Shown: positions 1 to 9,471 of the stretch, one piece after another | Numbering within the stretch: the first letter of the stretch is position 1 | Layout of the letters: every line of letters begins with the position of its first letter | Source: Serratia liquefaciens | Lineage (GTDB): Bacteria > Pseudomonadota > Gammaproteobacteria > Enterobacterales > Enterobacteriaceae | DNA: 64,000 nt | NCBI RefSeq assembly: GCF_027594825.1 | Contig: NZ_CP088930.1 | Location: forward strand, 1,797,019-1,861,018 | Reading direction: 5' to 3' | The notes under the pieces: model-generated | The model's database searches: none | What the model saw: only the letters and a program-made list of their open reading frames with translations | Told to the model about the DNA's origin: nothing | Program-made: the position numbers and the translations under genes

Positions 1-50
1 GAACCCGAAGGTTCTGGATATCGTCTTGTGGAGTGCCCACACAGATTGTC

Positions 51-70
51 TGATAAATTGTTAAAGAGCA
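51..70 (-). promoter_or_regulatory. rrn leader boxA antiterminator
   Basis: The minus strand reads TGCTCTTTAACAATTTATCA, identical to the boxA region of E. coli rrn leaders, where NusB/S10 bind to assemble the antitermination complex. It is followed by the leader text CAGACAATCTGTGTGGGCAC. The 16S gene itself would begin just beyond position 1 and is not in the window. Confidence 0.9.
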
Positions 71-109
71 GTGAGTTAGCCGCCGTAGCTTGCTATCTCG
101 AGGTGGCGT

Positions 110-137
110 ATAATACGCTTTCCTCTTTCAGAGTCAA
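110..137 (-). promoter_or_regulatory. rrn P2: rRNA operon promoter P2
   Basis: Minus-strand TTGACT (132-137) and TATTAT (110-115) are separated by 16 bp, about 110 bp downstream of P1. This matches the tandem P1-P2 spacing of enterobacterial rrn operons. Confidence 0.88.
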
Positions 138-218
138 CCCCTAAATTTCAGGATTTTTTCTCTTCGAACCCCGGAGACTCTGTGAAGTTGTTCACATGTT
201 CCGTGTCGATGGAGGCGC

Positions 219-246
219 ATTATAGGGAGCCGGTTCAGAATGACAA
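219..246 (-). promoter_or_regulatory. rrn P1: rRNA operon promoter P1
   Basis: On the minus strand a -35 hexamer TTGTCA (241-246) is followed after 16 bp by a consensus -10 TATAAT (219-224) and then GCGCCTCCATCGACACGG. This is the layout of E. coli rrn P1 promoters, including the GC-rich discriminator that gives sensitivity to ppGpp and initiating NTP. The AT-rich stretch 247-290 fits an UP element, where Fis would also bind. The operon points out of the window to the left, and gmhB next to an rrn operon is the E. coli rrnH arrangement. Confidence 0.9.
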
Positions 247-298
247 GGTTTAATATTCACTTTTTATCTGACAGCTCACTATTCATGCATAACGTCTA

Positions 299-862
299 TT
301 AAACCCGCTTTTTGATAGCTTCTGGCAGGTCTGCCAGGCTATTTAGCACCCAATCCGCCAGTTTCTCACCTTGTTCAGTGACCGGCTTACCGGTGCGCAC
401 CAGCACTTTAGTACCGACACCTGCCGCTATTGCCGCCTGCATATCTTCTGGCTTGTCACCCACCATATAAGAAGCGGCCATATCAATGTTCAATTCTTGC
501 TGCGCTTGCAACAGCATGCCCGGCTCAGGTTTACGGCAGTCGCATGTCTGGCGGTACTCTTCTATTACTGCTTCAGGATGATGCGGACAGAAATAGATAC
601 CGTCCAGGTCAACATCGCGATCGGCCAGCGACCAATCCATCCACTCCGTCAGGTACATAAATTGGTCTTCGCTGAACTTGCCGCGCGCAATGCCAGACTG
701 GTTGGTTACCAATACCAAAGCAAAGCCCATCTTTTTAAGTTCGCGACAGGCGTCGATCACGCCTTCTATAAAGTGGAAATTATCGATTTCATGGACGTAG
801 CCATGGTCGACATTAATCGTGCCGTCACGATCGAGGAAAATTGCTGGAACGCTTTGTGTCAC
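299..862 (-). CDS. gmhB: D-glycero-beta-D-manno-heptose-1,7-bisphosphate 7-phosphatase
   Basis: Cytoplasmic HAD-family phosphatase that removes the C7 phosphate in ADP-heptose synthesis for the LPS inner core. The GTG start at 862 is preferred because translation then opens [15 protein letters not shown] and gives 187 residues, close to the 191 of E. coli. An ATG 14 codons upstream would add a tail with no family counterpart, and a GAG-type ribosome site precedes the GTG. The DxDGT nucleophile motif is at residues 11-15. The zinc-loop cysteines and histidines (CPHH, CDC) are near residues 92-110. It lies between metN (divergent) and the rrn promoters, as in E. coli. Confidence 0.93.
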   Translation of the reverse strand: MTQSVPAIFLDRDGTINVDHGYVHEIDNFHFIEGVIDACRELKKMGFALVLVTNQSGIARGKFSEDQFMYLTEWMDWSLADRDVDLDGIYFCPHHPEAVIEEYRQTCDCRKPEPGMLLQAQQELNIDMAASYMVGDKPEDMQAAIAAGVGTKVLVRTGKPVTEQGEKLADWVLNSLADLPEAIKKRV

Positions 863-946
863 CGGTTTGCTCCTGAGGGCCTGAAAACCCGGACAGTATC
901 GCATGTTTTACCCGGTACTGAGAACGGCAGTGAACAGCGTTGATCG

Positions 947-977
947 TTGACTTAGACGTCTAGACGCCTTAACATCT
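947..977 (+). promoter_or_regulatory. metN promoter with MetJ operator
   Basis: Three adjacent 8-bp met boxes occupy 954-977: AGACGTCT (perfect), AGACGCCT and a weaker TAACATCT. They overlap a candidate promoter, TTGACT at 947-952 and TAACAT at 970-975 with 17-bp spacing. MetJ with S-adenosylmethionine represses metNIQ in E. coli through the same kind of array. The box sequences are seen directly; repression is inferred. Confidence 0.85.
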
Positions 978-1049
978 GATTTATACCTTGGTCCACGCCA
1001 AGGTTTACTTTTATCTAGCCACGGGCAACCACGCTAAAATAAGAAGAAT

Positions 1050-2081
1050 ATGATTAAACTTTCTAACATCACCAAAGTGTTCCAGCAGGGTTCGCGCACC
1101 ATTAGCGCGCTCTCTGACGTGACTCTTCACGTCCCTGCCGGGCAAATTTATGGCGTTATCGGTGCATCAGGCGCCGGTAAAAGTACGCTGATCCGCTGCG
1201 CCAACATGCTTGAGCGCCCGACTTCCGGCCAGGTGCTGGTTGACGGACAGGATCTGACCTCGCTGTCTGAAAGCGAACTGACACGCGCACGCCGCCAAAT
1301 CGGCATGATCTTCCAACACTTCAACCTGCTTTCTTCCCGCACGGTATTTGGCAACGTTGCGCTGCCGCTGGAGCTGGACAACACCCCACGGGCTGAAATC
1401 AAAAAGCGCGTGACCGAATTGCTGGAGCTGGTCGGGCTGTCGGACAAACACGACGCCTACCCGGCCAATCTGTCTGGCGGTCAGAAGCAACGCGTGGCGA
1501 TTGCCCGCGCACTGGCAAGTCAACCGAAAGTCCTGCTGTGTGATGAAGCCACCAGCGCACTGGATCCGGCCACTACCCGTTCCATTCTGGAACTGCTGAA
1601 AGACATTAATCGCCGTCTCGGCCTCACTATCCTGCTGATCACTCATGAAATGGACGTCGTGAAACGCATTTGCGATCAGGTTGCGGTCATCAGCCAGGGG
1701 CAGTTGATTGAAAAAGACAGCGTCAGCGAAGTGTTCTCTCATCCGAAAACGCCGCTGGCCCAGCAGTTTATTCAGTCCACGCTGCATCTGGATATCCCCG
1801 ATGATTATGCCAAGCGCCTGGCTCCGGAACGTAGCGGTGGCCGTCAGCCGCTGTTGCGTTTGGAATTCACCGGCCAGTCCGTTGATGCGCCGCTGCTGTC
1901 AGAAGCCGCCCGCCGCTTCAACGTTAACAACAATATCATCAGCGCCCAGATGGATTACGCCGGCGGTGTTAAATTCGGCGTGATGCTGGCAGAGCTGCAC
2001 GGCAGCGATGAAGATGCGCTGGCAACGATTAAGTTCCTGCAGGAAAATCAGGTAAAAGTAGAGGTTCTGGGTTATGTCTGA
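1050..2081 (+). CDS. metN: D,L-methionine ABC transporter ATP-binding protein
   Basis: ATPase of the MetNIQ methionine importer, acting on the cytoplasmic face of the inner membrane. Walker [10 protein letters not shown] is at residues 38-46, the signature LSGGQ at 141-145 and Walker B with DE at 165-166. The last ~80 residues form the C-terminal regulatory domain that binds methionine and inhibits transport in the E. coli protein. The length of 343 residues equals the E. coli length. The 3' end overlaps the metI start by 8 bp, so the two are translationally coupled. Preceded by a MetJ operator. Confidence 0.97.
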   Translation: MIKLSNITKVFQQGSRTISALSDVTLHVPAGQIYGVIGASGAGKSTLIRCANMLERPTSGQVLVDGQDLTSLSESELTRARRQIGMIFQHFNLLSSRTVFGNVALPLELDNTPRAEIKKRVTELLELVGLSDKHDAYPANLSGGQKQRVAIARALASQPKVLLCDEATSALDPATTRSILELLKDINRRLGLTILLITHEMDVVKRICDQVAVISQGQLIEKDSVSEVFSHPKTPLAQQFIQSTLHLDIPDDYAKRLAPERSGGRQPLLRLEFTGQSVDAPLLSEAARRFNVNNNIISAQMDYAGGVKFGVMLAELHGSDEDALATIKFLQENQVKVEVLGYV

Positions 2082-2727
2082 GGCAATGATTTGGTTAATG
2101 GCGCGCGGCGTGTGGGAAACCGTCATGATGACCTTTGTCTCCGGCTTCTTCGGTTTCGTGCTTGGCTTGCCGGTTGGCGTGCTGTTGTATGTGACTCGCC
2201 CGGGGCAAATCGCCGCCAACAATACGCTATACAGGACGCTGTCCGGGTTAGTGAACGTGTTCCGCTCCATTCCGTTCATTATCCTGCTGGTGTGGATGAT
2301 TCCCTTTACGCGGATGATCGTCGGTACCTCTATCGGCCTGCAGGCGGCTATCGTGCCGCTGACCGTCGGCGCAGCGCCCTTTATCGCCCGTATGGTAGAA
2401 AACGCCCTGCTGGAGATCCCTTCCGGCCTGGTGGAAGCGGCCCGCGCAATGGGCGCGACTCCGATGCAAATCATCAAAAAGGTGCTGTTGCCGGAAGCCC
2501 TGCCGGGCCTGGTTAACGCCGCCACCATTACCTTGATCACCTTGGTGGGTTACTCCGCCATGGGCGGTGCAGTAGGCGCCGGTGGGCTGGGGCAGATCGG
2601 TTATCAGTACGGTTATATAGGTTATAACGCCACAGTAATGAATACCGTATTAGTATTACTGGTGGTGCTGGTCTATCTGATTCAGTTCTGCGGTGATCGG
2701 ATCGTCAAAGCCGTCACCCATAAATAG
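2074..2727 (+). CDS. metI: D,L-methionine ABC transporter permease
   Basis: Inner-membrane permease of MetNIQ, 217 residues as in E. coli. Hydrophobic segments cover most of the chain. The cytoplasmic EAA loop, [20 protein letters not shown] at about residues 128-147, contacts MetN. The start overlaps metN, and metQ follows 60 bp downstream with its own strong ribosome site. Confidence 0.97.
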   Translation: MSEAMIWLMARGVWETVMMTFVSGFFGFVLGLPVGVLLYVTRPGQIAANNTLYRTLSGLVNVFRSIPFIILLVWMIPFTRMIVGTSIGLQAAIVPLTVGAAPFIARMVENALLEIPSGLVEAARAMGATPMQIIKKVLLPEALPGLVNAATITLITLVGYSAMGGAVGAGGLGQIGYQYGYIGYNATVMNTVLVLLVVLVYLIQFCGDRIVKAVTHK

Positions 2728-2787
2728 TTTTTACAGCAACTGCGCTCACACAGCGTATTTCAAATGCGAGTCTAATGAGGAAGGGAT

Positions 2788-3603
2788 ATGTCGTTAAAAT
2801 TTAAATCCATCGCGGCAATCGGCGCACTGATCGGTACTCTGGCTCTGGCAGGCTGCGGTCAGGAAGAAAAAGATCCGAACCATATCAAAATCGGCGTTAT
2901 TGTCGGTGCTGAACAGCAGGTTGCTGAAATCGCGCAAAAAGTGGCGAAAGAGAAATACGGTCTGGACGTCGAGCTGGTGACCTTCAATGACTACGTGCTG
3001 CCAAACGAAGCGCTGAGCAAAGGCGACATCGATCTGAATGCCTTCCAGCACAAGCCGTATCTGGATCAGCAAATCAAGGATCGCGGTTACAAGCTGGTCC
3101 CGGTCGGCAACACTTTCGTTTACCCGATTGCCGGTTACTCCAAGAAGATCAAATCTCTGGACGAACTGAAAGACGGTTCTCAGGTTGCGCTGCCAAACGA
3201 CCCAACCAATCTGGGCCGTTCCCTGCTGCTGCTGCAGAAGGTTAACCTGATCAAGCTGAAAGACGGTGTTGGCCTGCTGCCGACCGTGCTGGACGTGACT
3301 GAAAACCCGAAAAACCTGAAGTTGGTCGAGTTGGAAGCACCGCAGCTGCCACGCTCACTGGACGATCAGCAAATCGCTCTGGCGGTGATCAACACCACTT
3401 ACGCCAGCCAGATTGGCCTGACGCCGGCAAAAGACGGCCTGTTTGTTGAAGATAAAGATTCACCGTACGTGAACCTGCTGGTTGCCCGCGAAGACAATAA
3501 AGATGCGGAAAACGTGAAGAAATTCGTTCAGGCCTACCAGTCTGACGAAGTGAACGAAGCGGCCAACAAAATCTTTAACGGCGGCGCAGTTAAAGGCTGG
3601 TAA
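2788..3603 (+). CDS. metQ: D-methionine-binding lipoprotein
   Basis: Substrate-binding lipoprotein of the methionine importer. The signal peptide ends in lipobox LALAGC with the acylated cysteine at residue 23. The NlpA-family domain follows (KIGVIVGAEQQ, then FNDYVLPNEAL). At 271 residues it matches E. coli MetQ. Last gene of metNIQ; a strong terminator follows. AGGAAGGG lies just before the ATG. Confidence 0.97.
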   Translation: MSLKFKSIAAIGALIGTLALAGCGQEEKDPNHIKIGVIVGAEQQVAEIAQKVAKEKYGLDVELVTFNDYVLPNEALSKGDIDLNAFQHKPYLDQQIKDRGYKLVPVGNTFVYPIAGYSKKIKSLDELKDGSQVALPNDPTNLGRSLLLLQKVNLIKLKDGVGLLPTVLDVTENPKNLKLVELEAPQLPRSLDDQQIALAVINTTYASQIGLTPAKDGLFVEDKDSPYVNLLVAREDNKDAENVKKFVQAYQSDEVNEAANKIFNGGAVKGW

Positions 3604-3635
3604 TCATTAATTACCGAATTTATTCCTATAATTGC

Positions 3636-3660
3636 AAGACGGGCTCCGGCCCGTCTTGTT
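3636..3660 (+). terminator. metNIQ terminator
   Basis: Perfect 9-bp stem AAGACGGGC / GCCCGTCTT (3636-3644 with 3649-3657), tetraloop TCCG, then GTTATTT. Confidence 0.85.
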
Positions 3661-3723
3661 ATTTCCACCATAGATTGCTTCAATAGCGCCACTCACATAT
3701 TCCATCAAGGCAGAGGAATCTCA

Positions 3724-4128
3724 ATGCGTGCTTTACCTCTCTGTTTGTTAGCGCTCGCGCTTGCAGGGTGTTCGTCGCAGCGTTTCGCGCCGCCCTCAAC
3801 AAACAGCACCAGCAAACCGGCAGCAACCACTCCAGCAAAAACCACGCCTGCAGCACGTCCGGCACCGGTAAAACTGTACAAAAGTGCAGAAGAATTAGTG
3901 GGTAAGCCATTCCGTGATTTGGGTGAAGTCTCCGGCGAATCTTGCCAGACGACGGTACAGGATTCCCCGCCGAACCTGGCGACCGCACGTAAGCGCATGC
4001 AGATTCGCGCGTCTTACATGAAGGCCAATGCCGTGCTGCTGCACGACTGCCAGATTGTCAGCGGCGTTGCCGGCTGTTACCAACAGGCCATTTGCCAGGG
4101 CTCTGCGCTTAACGTTTCGTCCAAATGA
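3724..4128 (+). CDS. rcsF: Rcs stress sensor outer-membrane lipoprotein
   Basis: Outer-membrane lipoprotein that senses envelope damage and relieves IgaA inhibition of the Rcs phosphorelay. Lipobox LALAGC with acylated cysteine 16. A Pro/Ala/Lys-rich linker (residues ~28-48) precedes the folded domain, which holds the four conserved disulfide cysteines (SGESC, LLHDC, VAGCYQQAIC). Length 134, equal to E. coli. Its stop overlaps the trmO start (ATGA). RcsF in E. coli threads through BamA-assembled porins, and bamA is in this window. Confidence 0.96.
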   Translation: MRALPLCLLALALAGCSSQRFAPPSTNSTSKPAATTPAKTTPAARPAPVKLYKSAEELVGKPFRDLGEVSGESCQTTVQDSPPNLATARKRMQIRASYMKANAVLLHDCQIVSGVAGCYQQAICQGSALNVSSK

Positions 4129-4832
4129 CCGAGTTCGTTTTCAATCAGATCGGCACTATTCGTTCACCGTATAAAGAAAAATTCGCCGTACCCCGCCAGC
4201 CGGGGTTAGTCGAAGACGGCGGCGGCGAGCTGGTGCTGCTACCCCCCTATAACCAGCCGGAAGCGGTACGTGGCCTCAGCGATTTCAGCCATCTGTGGGT
4301 GATGTTCATTTTCCATCAAACCCAGGAAGGTGGCTGGCGCCCCACCGTTCGGCCTCCTCGCCTCGGGGGCAACGCCCGAATGGGTGTATTTGCTACCCGT
4401 TCAACCTTTCGCCCCAACCCGTTAGGCATGTCGCTAATCGAGTTAAAAAGCATACGTATTCAAGGCGGTGAGGTAGTGCTGGAATTAGGCAGCCTGGATC
4501 TGGTTGACGGCACGCCGGTGGTAGATATCAAACCCTATTTGCCGTTTGCCGAAAGCCAGCCGCAGGCACGCGCCGGATTTGCCCAAGCCGCACCAGCCGG
4601 CGATATGCCGGTGAGCTTTACTGCCGAGGCGGAACAGCAGCTGCTGCAACATCAGCAGCGTTATCCGCAGCTACGTCGGTTTATCACTCAGGTGCTGGCT
4701 CAGGATCCGCGTCCGGCTTACCGCAAGGGGCAACAGGCGGAACGGGATTATGCCGTCTGGCTGTTGGATTTCAACGTGCGCTGGCGGGTGGTGAGCCAGC
4801 AAACCGAGGTGTTGTCACTCGACCTGCGTTAA
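4125..4832 (+). CDS. trmO: tRNA (adenine(37)-N6)-methyltransferase
   Basis: SAM-dependent enzyme that N6-methylates t6A37 in tRNA-Thr(GGU); formerly yaeB/tsaA. The single beta-barrel TsaA domain occupies residues ~5-140, with conserved FATRSTFRPNPLGMS and LDLVDGTPVVDIKPYLP; a C-terminal extension follows. Length 235 residues, as in E. coli. It overlaps rcsF by 4 bp, as in E. coli. Confidence 0.95.
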   Translation: MTEFVFNQIGTIRSPYKEKFAVPRQPGLVEDGGGELVLLPPYNQPEAVRGLSDFSHLWVMFIFHQTQEGGWRPTVRPPRLGGNARMGVFATRSTFRPNPLGMSLIELKSIRIQGGEVVLELGSLDLVDGTPVVDIKPYLPFAESQPQARAGFAQAAPAGDMPVSFTAEAEQQLLQHQQRYPQLRRFITQVLAQDPRPAYRKGQQAERDYAVWLLDFNVRWRVVSQQTEVLSLDLR

Positions 4833-4850
4833 AATTCCACCGTCTCTCTT

Positions 4851-4877
4851 TTGACAACCTGCTTGCACTGGTAAACT
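4851..4877 (+). promoter_or_regulatory. Probable proS promoter
   Basis: A perfect -35 TTGACA (4851-4856) is followed by TAAACT (4872-4877). The 15-bp spacing is short, so the exact -10 is uncertain. It lies between trmO and proS. Confidence 0.5.
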
Positions 4878-4952
4878 AAACCACTTTTGTCAATTTTGGC
4901 CGCCACTGTGGCTGCCCGATGCAATTTGCAGTTCTAACGGAACCAAAACACC

Positions 4953-6674
4953 ATGCGTACTAGCCAATATTTGCTCTCCACTCTGAAGGAGACACCTGCC
5001 GATGCCGAAGTGATCAGCCACCAGCTGATGCTGCGCGCCGGGATGATTCGCAAGCTTGCCTCCGGCCTTTATACCTGGTTGCCGACCGGCCTGCGCGTTC
5101 TGAAAAAGGTTGAAAACATCGTTCGCGAAGAAATGAACAATGCTAACGCGATCGAAGTTTGCATGCCGGTGGTACAGCCTGCCGATCTGTGGCAGGAAAG
5201 CGGCCGTTGGGAGCAGTATGGTCCTGAACTGCTGCGCTTTGTCGATCGCGGCGATCGTCCATTCGTACTGGGTCCAACGCACGAAGAAGTGATCACCGAC
5301 CTGATCCGCAACGAGATCAGCTCTTACAAGCAACTTCCGCTGAACTTCTTCCAGATTCAGACCAAGTTCCGCGATGAAGTGCGCCCTCGTTTCGGCGTGA
5401 TGCGCTCGCGCGAGTTCCTGATGAAGGATTCTTACTCGTTCCACACCTCGCAGGAATCTCTGCAGGCGACTTACGATGCGATGTACGAAGCCTACAGCAA
5501 AATCTTCAGCCGCATGGGCCTGGACTTCCGTGCAGTGGATGCCGATACCGGCTCTATCGGCGGTAGCGCCTCACACGAGTTCCAGGTACTGGCCGACAGC
5601 GGTGAAGACGATATCGTGTTTTCCACCGGTTCTGACTTTGCTGCCAATATCGAACTGGCAGAAGCGGTTGCCCCGGCTCAGCCACGTGCGGCAGCCAGCG
5701 AAGAACTGCGCATTGTAGATACGCCAAATGCCAAGACCATCGCCGAGCTGGTAGAACAATTCCAACTGCCTATCGAGAAAACGGTCAAAACGCTGCTGGT
5801 TCGCGCTAAAGAAGAAAGCGGCCACAAGCTGGTTGCTCTGCTGGTGCGTGGCGATCACGAACTGAATGAAGTGAAAGCCGAGAAGCTGACACAGGTTGCC
5901 GTTCCGCTGACCTTCGCCACCGAAGAAGAGATCCGCGCCATCGTCGGCGCAGGCCCTGGTTCACTCGGCCCGGTCAATCTGCAGCTTCCGGTCGTAGCCG
6001 ACCGCAGCGTCGCGGCGATGAGCGATTTTGGCGCCGGTGCCAACATTGACGGTAAACACTACTTCGGCATCAACTGGGAGCGTGATTTGCCGCTGCCGCA
6101 GCAGGTTGCCGATATCCGTAACGTGGTCGATGGCGATACCAGCCCGGACGGTAAAGGTACATTGTTGATCAAACGCGGTATCGAAGTGGGCCATATCTTC
6201 CAGCTCGGCACCAAGTACTCTGAAGCAATGAAAGCCACGGTTCAGGGCGAAGACGGCCGTAATCAGGTCCTGACCATGGGCTGCTACGGTATTGGGGTCA
6301 CTCGCGTGGTGGCTGCGGCTATCGAACAGAATCATGACGATCGCGGCATCATCTGGCCAGATGCTATCGCCCCGTTCCAGGTCGCTATTCTGCCAATGAA
6401 TATGCACAAGTCCTTCCGCGTGCAGGCGCTGGCGGAAGAGCTGTACAACACCCTGCGTTCCCATGGCATCGACGTGATCCTCGATGACCGTAAAGAACGT
6501 CCGGGCGTGATGTTCGCGGATATGGAACTGATTGGCGTACCGCACTCTATCGTTATCGGCGACCGTAACCTCGACAGCGAAGAGATTGAGTACAAAAACC
6601 GCCGTGTCGGCGAGAAGCAAATGATCAAAACCGGCGAAATCGTTGATTTCCTGCTGGGGCAGATCAAACGCTGA
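4953..6674 (+). CDS. proS: Prolyl-tRNA synthetase
   Basis: Bacterial-type class II synthetase that charges tRNA-Pro. Class II core at the N terminus (motif 2 around [23 protein letters not shown]), INS editing domain in the middle (~residues 220-400, hydrolysing Ala-tRNA-Pro), and C-terminal anticodon-binding domain from ~470. 573 residues, near the 572 of E. coli. Followed by a bidirectional terminator shared with convergent nlpE. Confidence 0.98.
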   Translation: MRTSQYLLSTLKETPADAEVISHQLMLRAGMIRKLASGLYTWLPTGLRVLKKVENIVREEMNNANAIEVCMPVVQPADLWQESGRWEQYGPELLRFVDRGDRPFVLGPTHEEVITDLIRNEISSYKQLPLNFFQIQTKFRDEVRPRFGVMRSREFLMKDSYSFHTSQESLQATYDAMYEAYSKIFSRMGLDFRAVDADTGSIGGSASHEFQVLADSGEDDIVFSTGSDFAANIELAEAVAPAQPRAAASEELRIVDTPNAKTIAELVEQFQLPIEKTVKTLLVRAKEESGHKLVALLVRGDHELNEVKAEKLTQVAVPLTFATEEEIRAIVGAGPGSLGPVNLQLPVVADRSVAAMSDFGAGANIDGKHYFGINWERDLPLPQQVADIRNVVDGDTSPDGKGTLLIKRGIEVGHIFQLGTKYSEAMKATVQGEDGRNQVLTMGCYGIGVTRVVAAAIEQNHDDRGIIWPDAIAPFQVAILPMNMHKSFRVQALAEELYNTLRSHGIDVILDDRKERPGVMFADMELIGVPHSIVIGDRNLDSEEIEYKNRRVGEKQMIKTGEIVDFLLGQIKR

Positions 6675-6692
6675 TCCGCAGAGACAGAAAGC

Positions 6693-6718
6693 AAAAACCC
6701 GCCTAGGCGGGTTTTTTT
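6693..6718. terminator. Bidirectional terminator between proS and nlpE
   Basis: AAAAACCCGCC-TA-GGCGGGTTTTTTT: a long GC stem with A and T tracts on both sides, serving both convergent genes. Confidence 0.9.
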
Positions 6719-6725
6719 ATGGTCG

Positions 6726-7409
6726 TTATTTGCTGTCGCAATTTTTGCTGCGGTCGAAAACGAGTTTACCGTCCGGCACCAGCGCCTTTTCGGTCTGTCC
6801 TTCTTCCATCGACGGCTGAACACTGAAGTGGCCATTCAACGTCAGGAAGACCGGTTCACCCGGCGTTTTGTAGGCTTTGGCATACCCTTGTTCCAACGCG
6901 ATGGTATTGTCTACCGGGAACGTCTTGCCGGTGGCGCAGTCTTTAAACACCGCCGCATCCGCCATGTAGGTGTAGCTGCCTTTCAGCGCCATCGGCGTTT
7001 TAGGCAAGGCTTTCTCTACCGGATCCAGACGATAATTCAATTTGGACTCGATAACCGCACCGCTTTGGTCCAGCATTTCCAGGCTCTTGCCTGCGGGCCG
7101 GAAATAGCGTTTGTCGCCACGGCTGTCCGTCAGCACCAATTTATCGGCGGTTCGTGCCCACTTACCGTAGTCGGCGAAAGTCTGGTCGCCGTCTTTAGTG
7201 TCACGATAGGTTTCCTGCAGCACGAAAGTGCCGTCTTCATCCAGGAACAGCGAAGTATCCAGGCCACCGCAGTCTGCACAAGGCAATACGCCCTGATAAC
7301 TTTGCTGCATGGCCTGAAGAGGCTGTTCCTTTGGCTGATATTGATTATTACATCCCAATAATGAGAGTGCCCCTGCCGCTAAAAACAGGGCTATTGTTAT
7401 TTTCTTCAC
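6726..7409 (-). CDS. nlpE: Copper/adhesion-responsive outer-membrane lipoprotein
   Basis: Outer-membrane lipoprotein that activates the Cpx system in response to surface contact and lipoprotein-sorting or redox stress. Lipobox SLLGC with cysteine at residue 20. The N-terminal domain holds a CxxC (PCADC), and the C-terminal OB-fold part holds the second cysteine pair (FKDCATG, SKNC). 227 residues, slightly shorter than E. coli NlpE (236). Downstream of arfB on the same strand with a 29-bp gap. The E. coli neighbour yaeF, between nlpE and proS, is absent. Confidence 0.93.
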   Translation of the reverse strand: MKKITIALFLAAGALSLLGCNNQYQPKEQPLQAMQQSYQGVLPCADCGGLDTSLFLDEDGTFVLQETYRDTKDGDQTFADYGKWARTADKLVLTDSRGDKRYFRPAGKSLEMLDQSGAVIESKLNYRLDPVEKALPKTPMALKGSYTYMADAAVFKDCATGKTFPVDNTIALEQGYAKAYKTPGEPVFLTLNGHFSVQPSMEEGQTEKALVPDGKLVFDRSKNCDSK

Positions 7410-7438
7410 AGCTATTCTCCTACTGTGTCCATGTATCC

Positions 7439-7852
7439 TTAAGTGCGGATTTTGCCGCGCAGCGCTTTCGTTGCGCCTTTACGTACCTTGCCTTCCAGCC
7501 GACGTAATTTGGCCCCTTTCGTGGGCTTGGTCGCTCTGCGCGCTTTTTCCACCACCATCGCCTGCTGAATCAGCGCCACCAATCTGGCCAACGCCGCTTC
7601 ACGGTTTAATTCCTGACTGCGATATTCCTGCGCTTTAATAATCACCACCCCATCGGCAGTAATTAAATGATTATTCAGGGCCAGCAACCTTTCCTTATAA
7701 TACTCTGGCAGGCTGGATGCCCGGATGTCAAAGCGCAAATGGATAGCCGTTGAGGCTTTGTTCACGTGCTGGCCACCCGCGCCCTGCGCGCGGATCGCCG
7801 TCAATTCCAGTTCGTTATCCGGTATGGCAACGTTTCTCGACAGTTCCAGCAC
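7439..7852 (-). CDS. arfB: Peptidyl-tRNA hydrolase ArfB (ribosome rescue)
   Basis: Rescues ribosomes stalled at mRNA 3' ends by hydrolysing peptidyl-tRNA in the A-site. The class I release-factor GGQ motif is at residues 26-28 ([11 protein letters not shown]). The basic C-terminal tail, rich in Lys and Arg from residue ~105, is the part that enters the empty mRNA channel in the E. coli protein. 137 residues versus 140. Starts 3 bp after yaeQ ends, so it is cotranscribed with it. Confidence 0.96.
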   Translation of the reverse strand: MLELSRNVAIPDNELELTAIRAQGAGGQHVNKASTAIHLRFDIRASSLPEYYKERLLALNNHLITADGVVIIKAQEYRSQELNREAALARLVALIQQAMVVEKARRATKPTKGAKLRRLEGKVRKGATKALRGKIRT

Positions 7853-7855
7853 CGA

Positions 7856-8404
7856 TCACACCTGCGCCTGTTGCCATTCGGCAAATTGGATTTCCAGACT
7901 ATTCTGAGCGTCAGAAAGCCAGATAGTTCCCTCTTGCAGCGTGGCCTGCAGCGTCATATTGCGGCTGGCCAACGCCGCCAACTTGTTCAATTGTTCATCA
8001 TCCAGGAAACGGATGTTTAGGTTTTTGTGGTTTGCCACTTTGCTCTGCATCGATTGCCACCATACGTGGCCGGCGCGTTCCCCGTAGGCGTAAAGCACCA
8101 CTCGCGGTGACTGATTGCAGGCTTTCTTGATGCGCTTCTCGTCAGGCAGACCCATTTCGATCCACATTTCCAACCCGTTATGGTCATTGCGCTGCCAAAT
8201 TTCCGGTTCATCTTCAGCACTCAGGCCTTTGGTGAATACCAGGCGCTCGTCGGCGTGGCAAATCCAGGCCAGCAGGCGCAGCATCATGCGCTGTTCGGTT
8301 TCGGAAGGGTGTTGGGCCAGGGTAAGCGTGGCGTCGTGGTAGAAATGACGATCCATATCAGCGATATTGACCGTGGCTTTATAAATGGTAGCTTTCAGCG
8401 CCAT
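7856..8404 (-). CDS. yaeQ: YaeQ family protein
   Basis: Conserved protein of unconfirmed role; the family fold belongs to the PD-(D/E)XK nuclease-like group. The ATG at 8404 ([20 protein letters not shown]) matches the E. coli start and gives 182 residues. The reading frame stays open 56 codons upstream, but that extension has no counterpart and runs into the region between divergent yaeQ and yaeP. First gene of yaeQ-arfB(-nlpE). Confidence 0.92.
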   Translation of the reverse strand: MALKATIYKATVNIADMDRHFYHDATLTLAQHPSETEQRMMLRLLAWICHADERLVFTKGLSAEDEPEIWQRNDHNGLEMWIEMGLPDEKRIKKACNQSPRVVLYAYGERAGHVWWQSMQSKVANHKNLNIRFLDDEQLNKLAALASRNMTLQATLQEGTIWLSDAQNSLEIQFAEWQQAQV

Positions 8405-8578
8405 GGGTGACCTCATAATTATCAGGCGACAGTGTACTTGATTTGGCCCAACCGCTGCCAGCACGGCCGGGTAAAGCACAGTGCGAAAGCCGCGCGCAGG
8501 TGCTAATAACTCCAGAATAGCTGTGCTATAGTCGTCTAGGATAGAGTCAAGCTCCGAGAGCCTGCGCCTCATCGCTAA

Positions 8579-9068
<490 letters not shown>

Positions 9069-9091
9069 TTTTGCGGTAACGCCATCCCAAC

Positions 9092-9113
9092 AGGGCAGCC
9101 CAACGGCTGCCCT
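9092..9113. terminator. Terminator between rof and cytochrome c gene
   Basis: 9-bp perfect stem AGGGCAGCC / GGCTGCCCT with loop CAAC between convergent genes. The T tracts are weak on both strands. Confidence 0.6.
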
Positions 9114-9136
9114 CGTCATTTAGGGCCTCAGCCTGG

Positions 9137-9451
9137 TTAGGGTTTAAGGCTGGCATAGTAGGCGGCCAGATCGGCAATATCGTCATCGGACAGCGCTGAA
9201 ACATAGGCTTTCATCACCTCCGCCTGGCCGCCGTTACGTTCGCCCTTCTTATACGCCTGCAATGCATGCTCCAGATACATGGCGTTTTGCCCGGCCAGAT
9301 TAGGATACATCGGTACCGAGACCTTCCCTTCTGCACCGTGGCATGCCATGCAACTGGCGGATTTATCCTTGCCTGCCGCCGCATCTCCCGCCGCCATCGC
9401 CGGCAGGCTGCTCAAACCGACCATCACCGCTATTGCGCTCACAAATTTCAT
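9137..9451 (-). CDS. Periplasmic class I c-type cytochrome
   Basis: Small exported monohaem cytochrome. An N-terminal signal peptide (residues 1-20, cleavage probably after AMA) is followed by one haem-binding CMACH at ~residue 33 and a helical cytochrome-c553-like fold with candidate methionine ligands ([20 protein letters not shown]). Two ATGs are adjacent (9454 and 9451). The second is used because AAGGAG is too close to the first. No redox-partner gene is nearby; E. coli has no gene at this place between rof and tilS. The electron donor and acceptor are unknown. Confidence 0.85.
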   Translation of the reverse strand: MKFVSAIAVMVGLSSLPAMAAGDAAAGKDKSASCMACHGAEGKVSVPMYPNLAGQNAMYLEHALQAYKKGERNGGQAEVMKAYVSALSDDDIADLAAYYASLKP

Positions 9452-9471
9452 CATTGCTCCTTACGCTCTTA

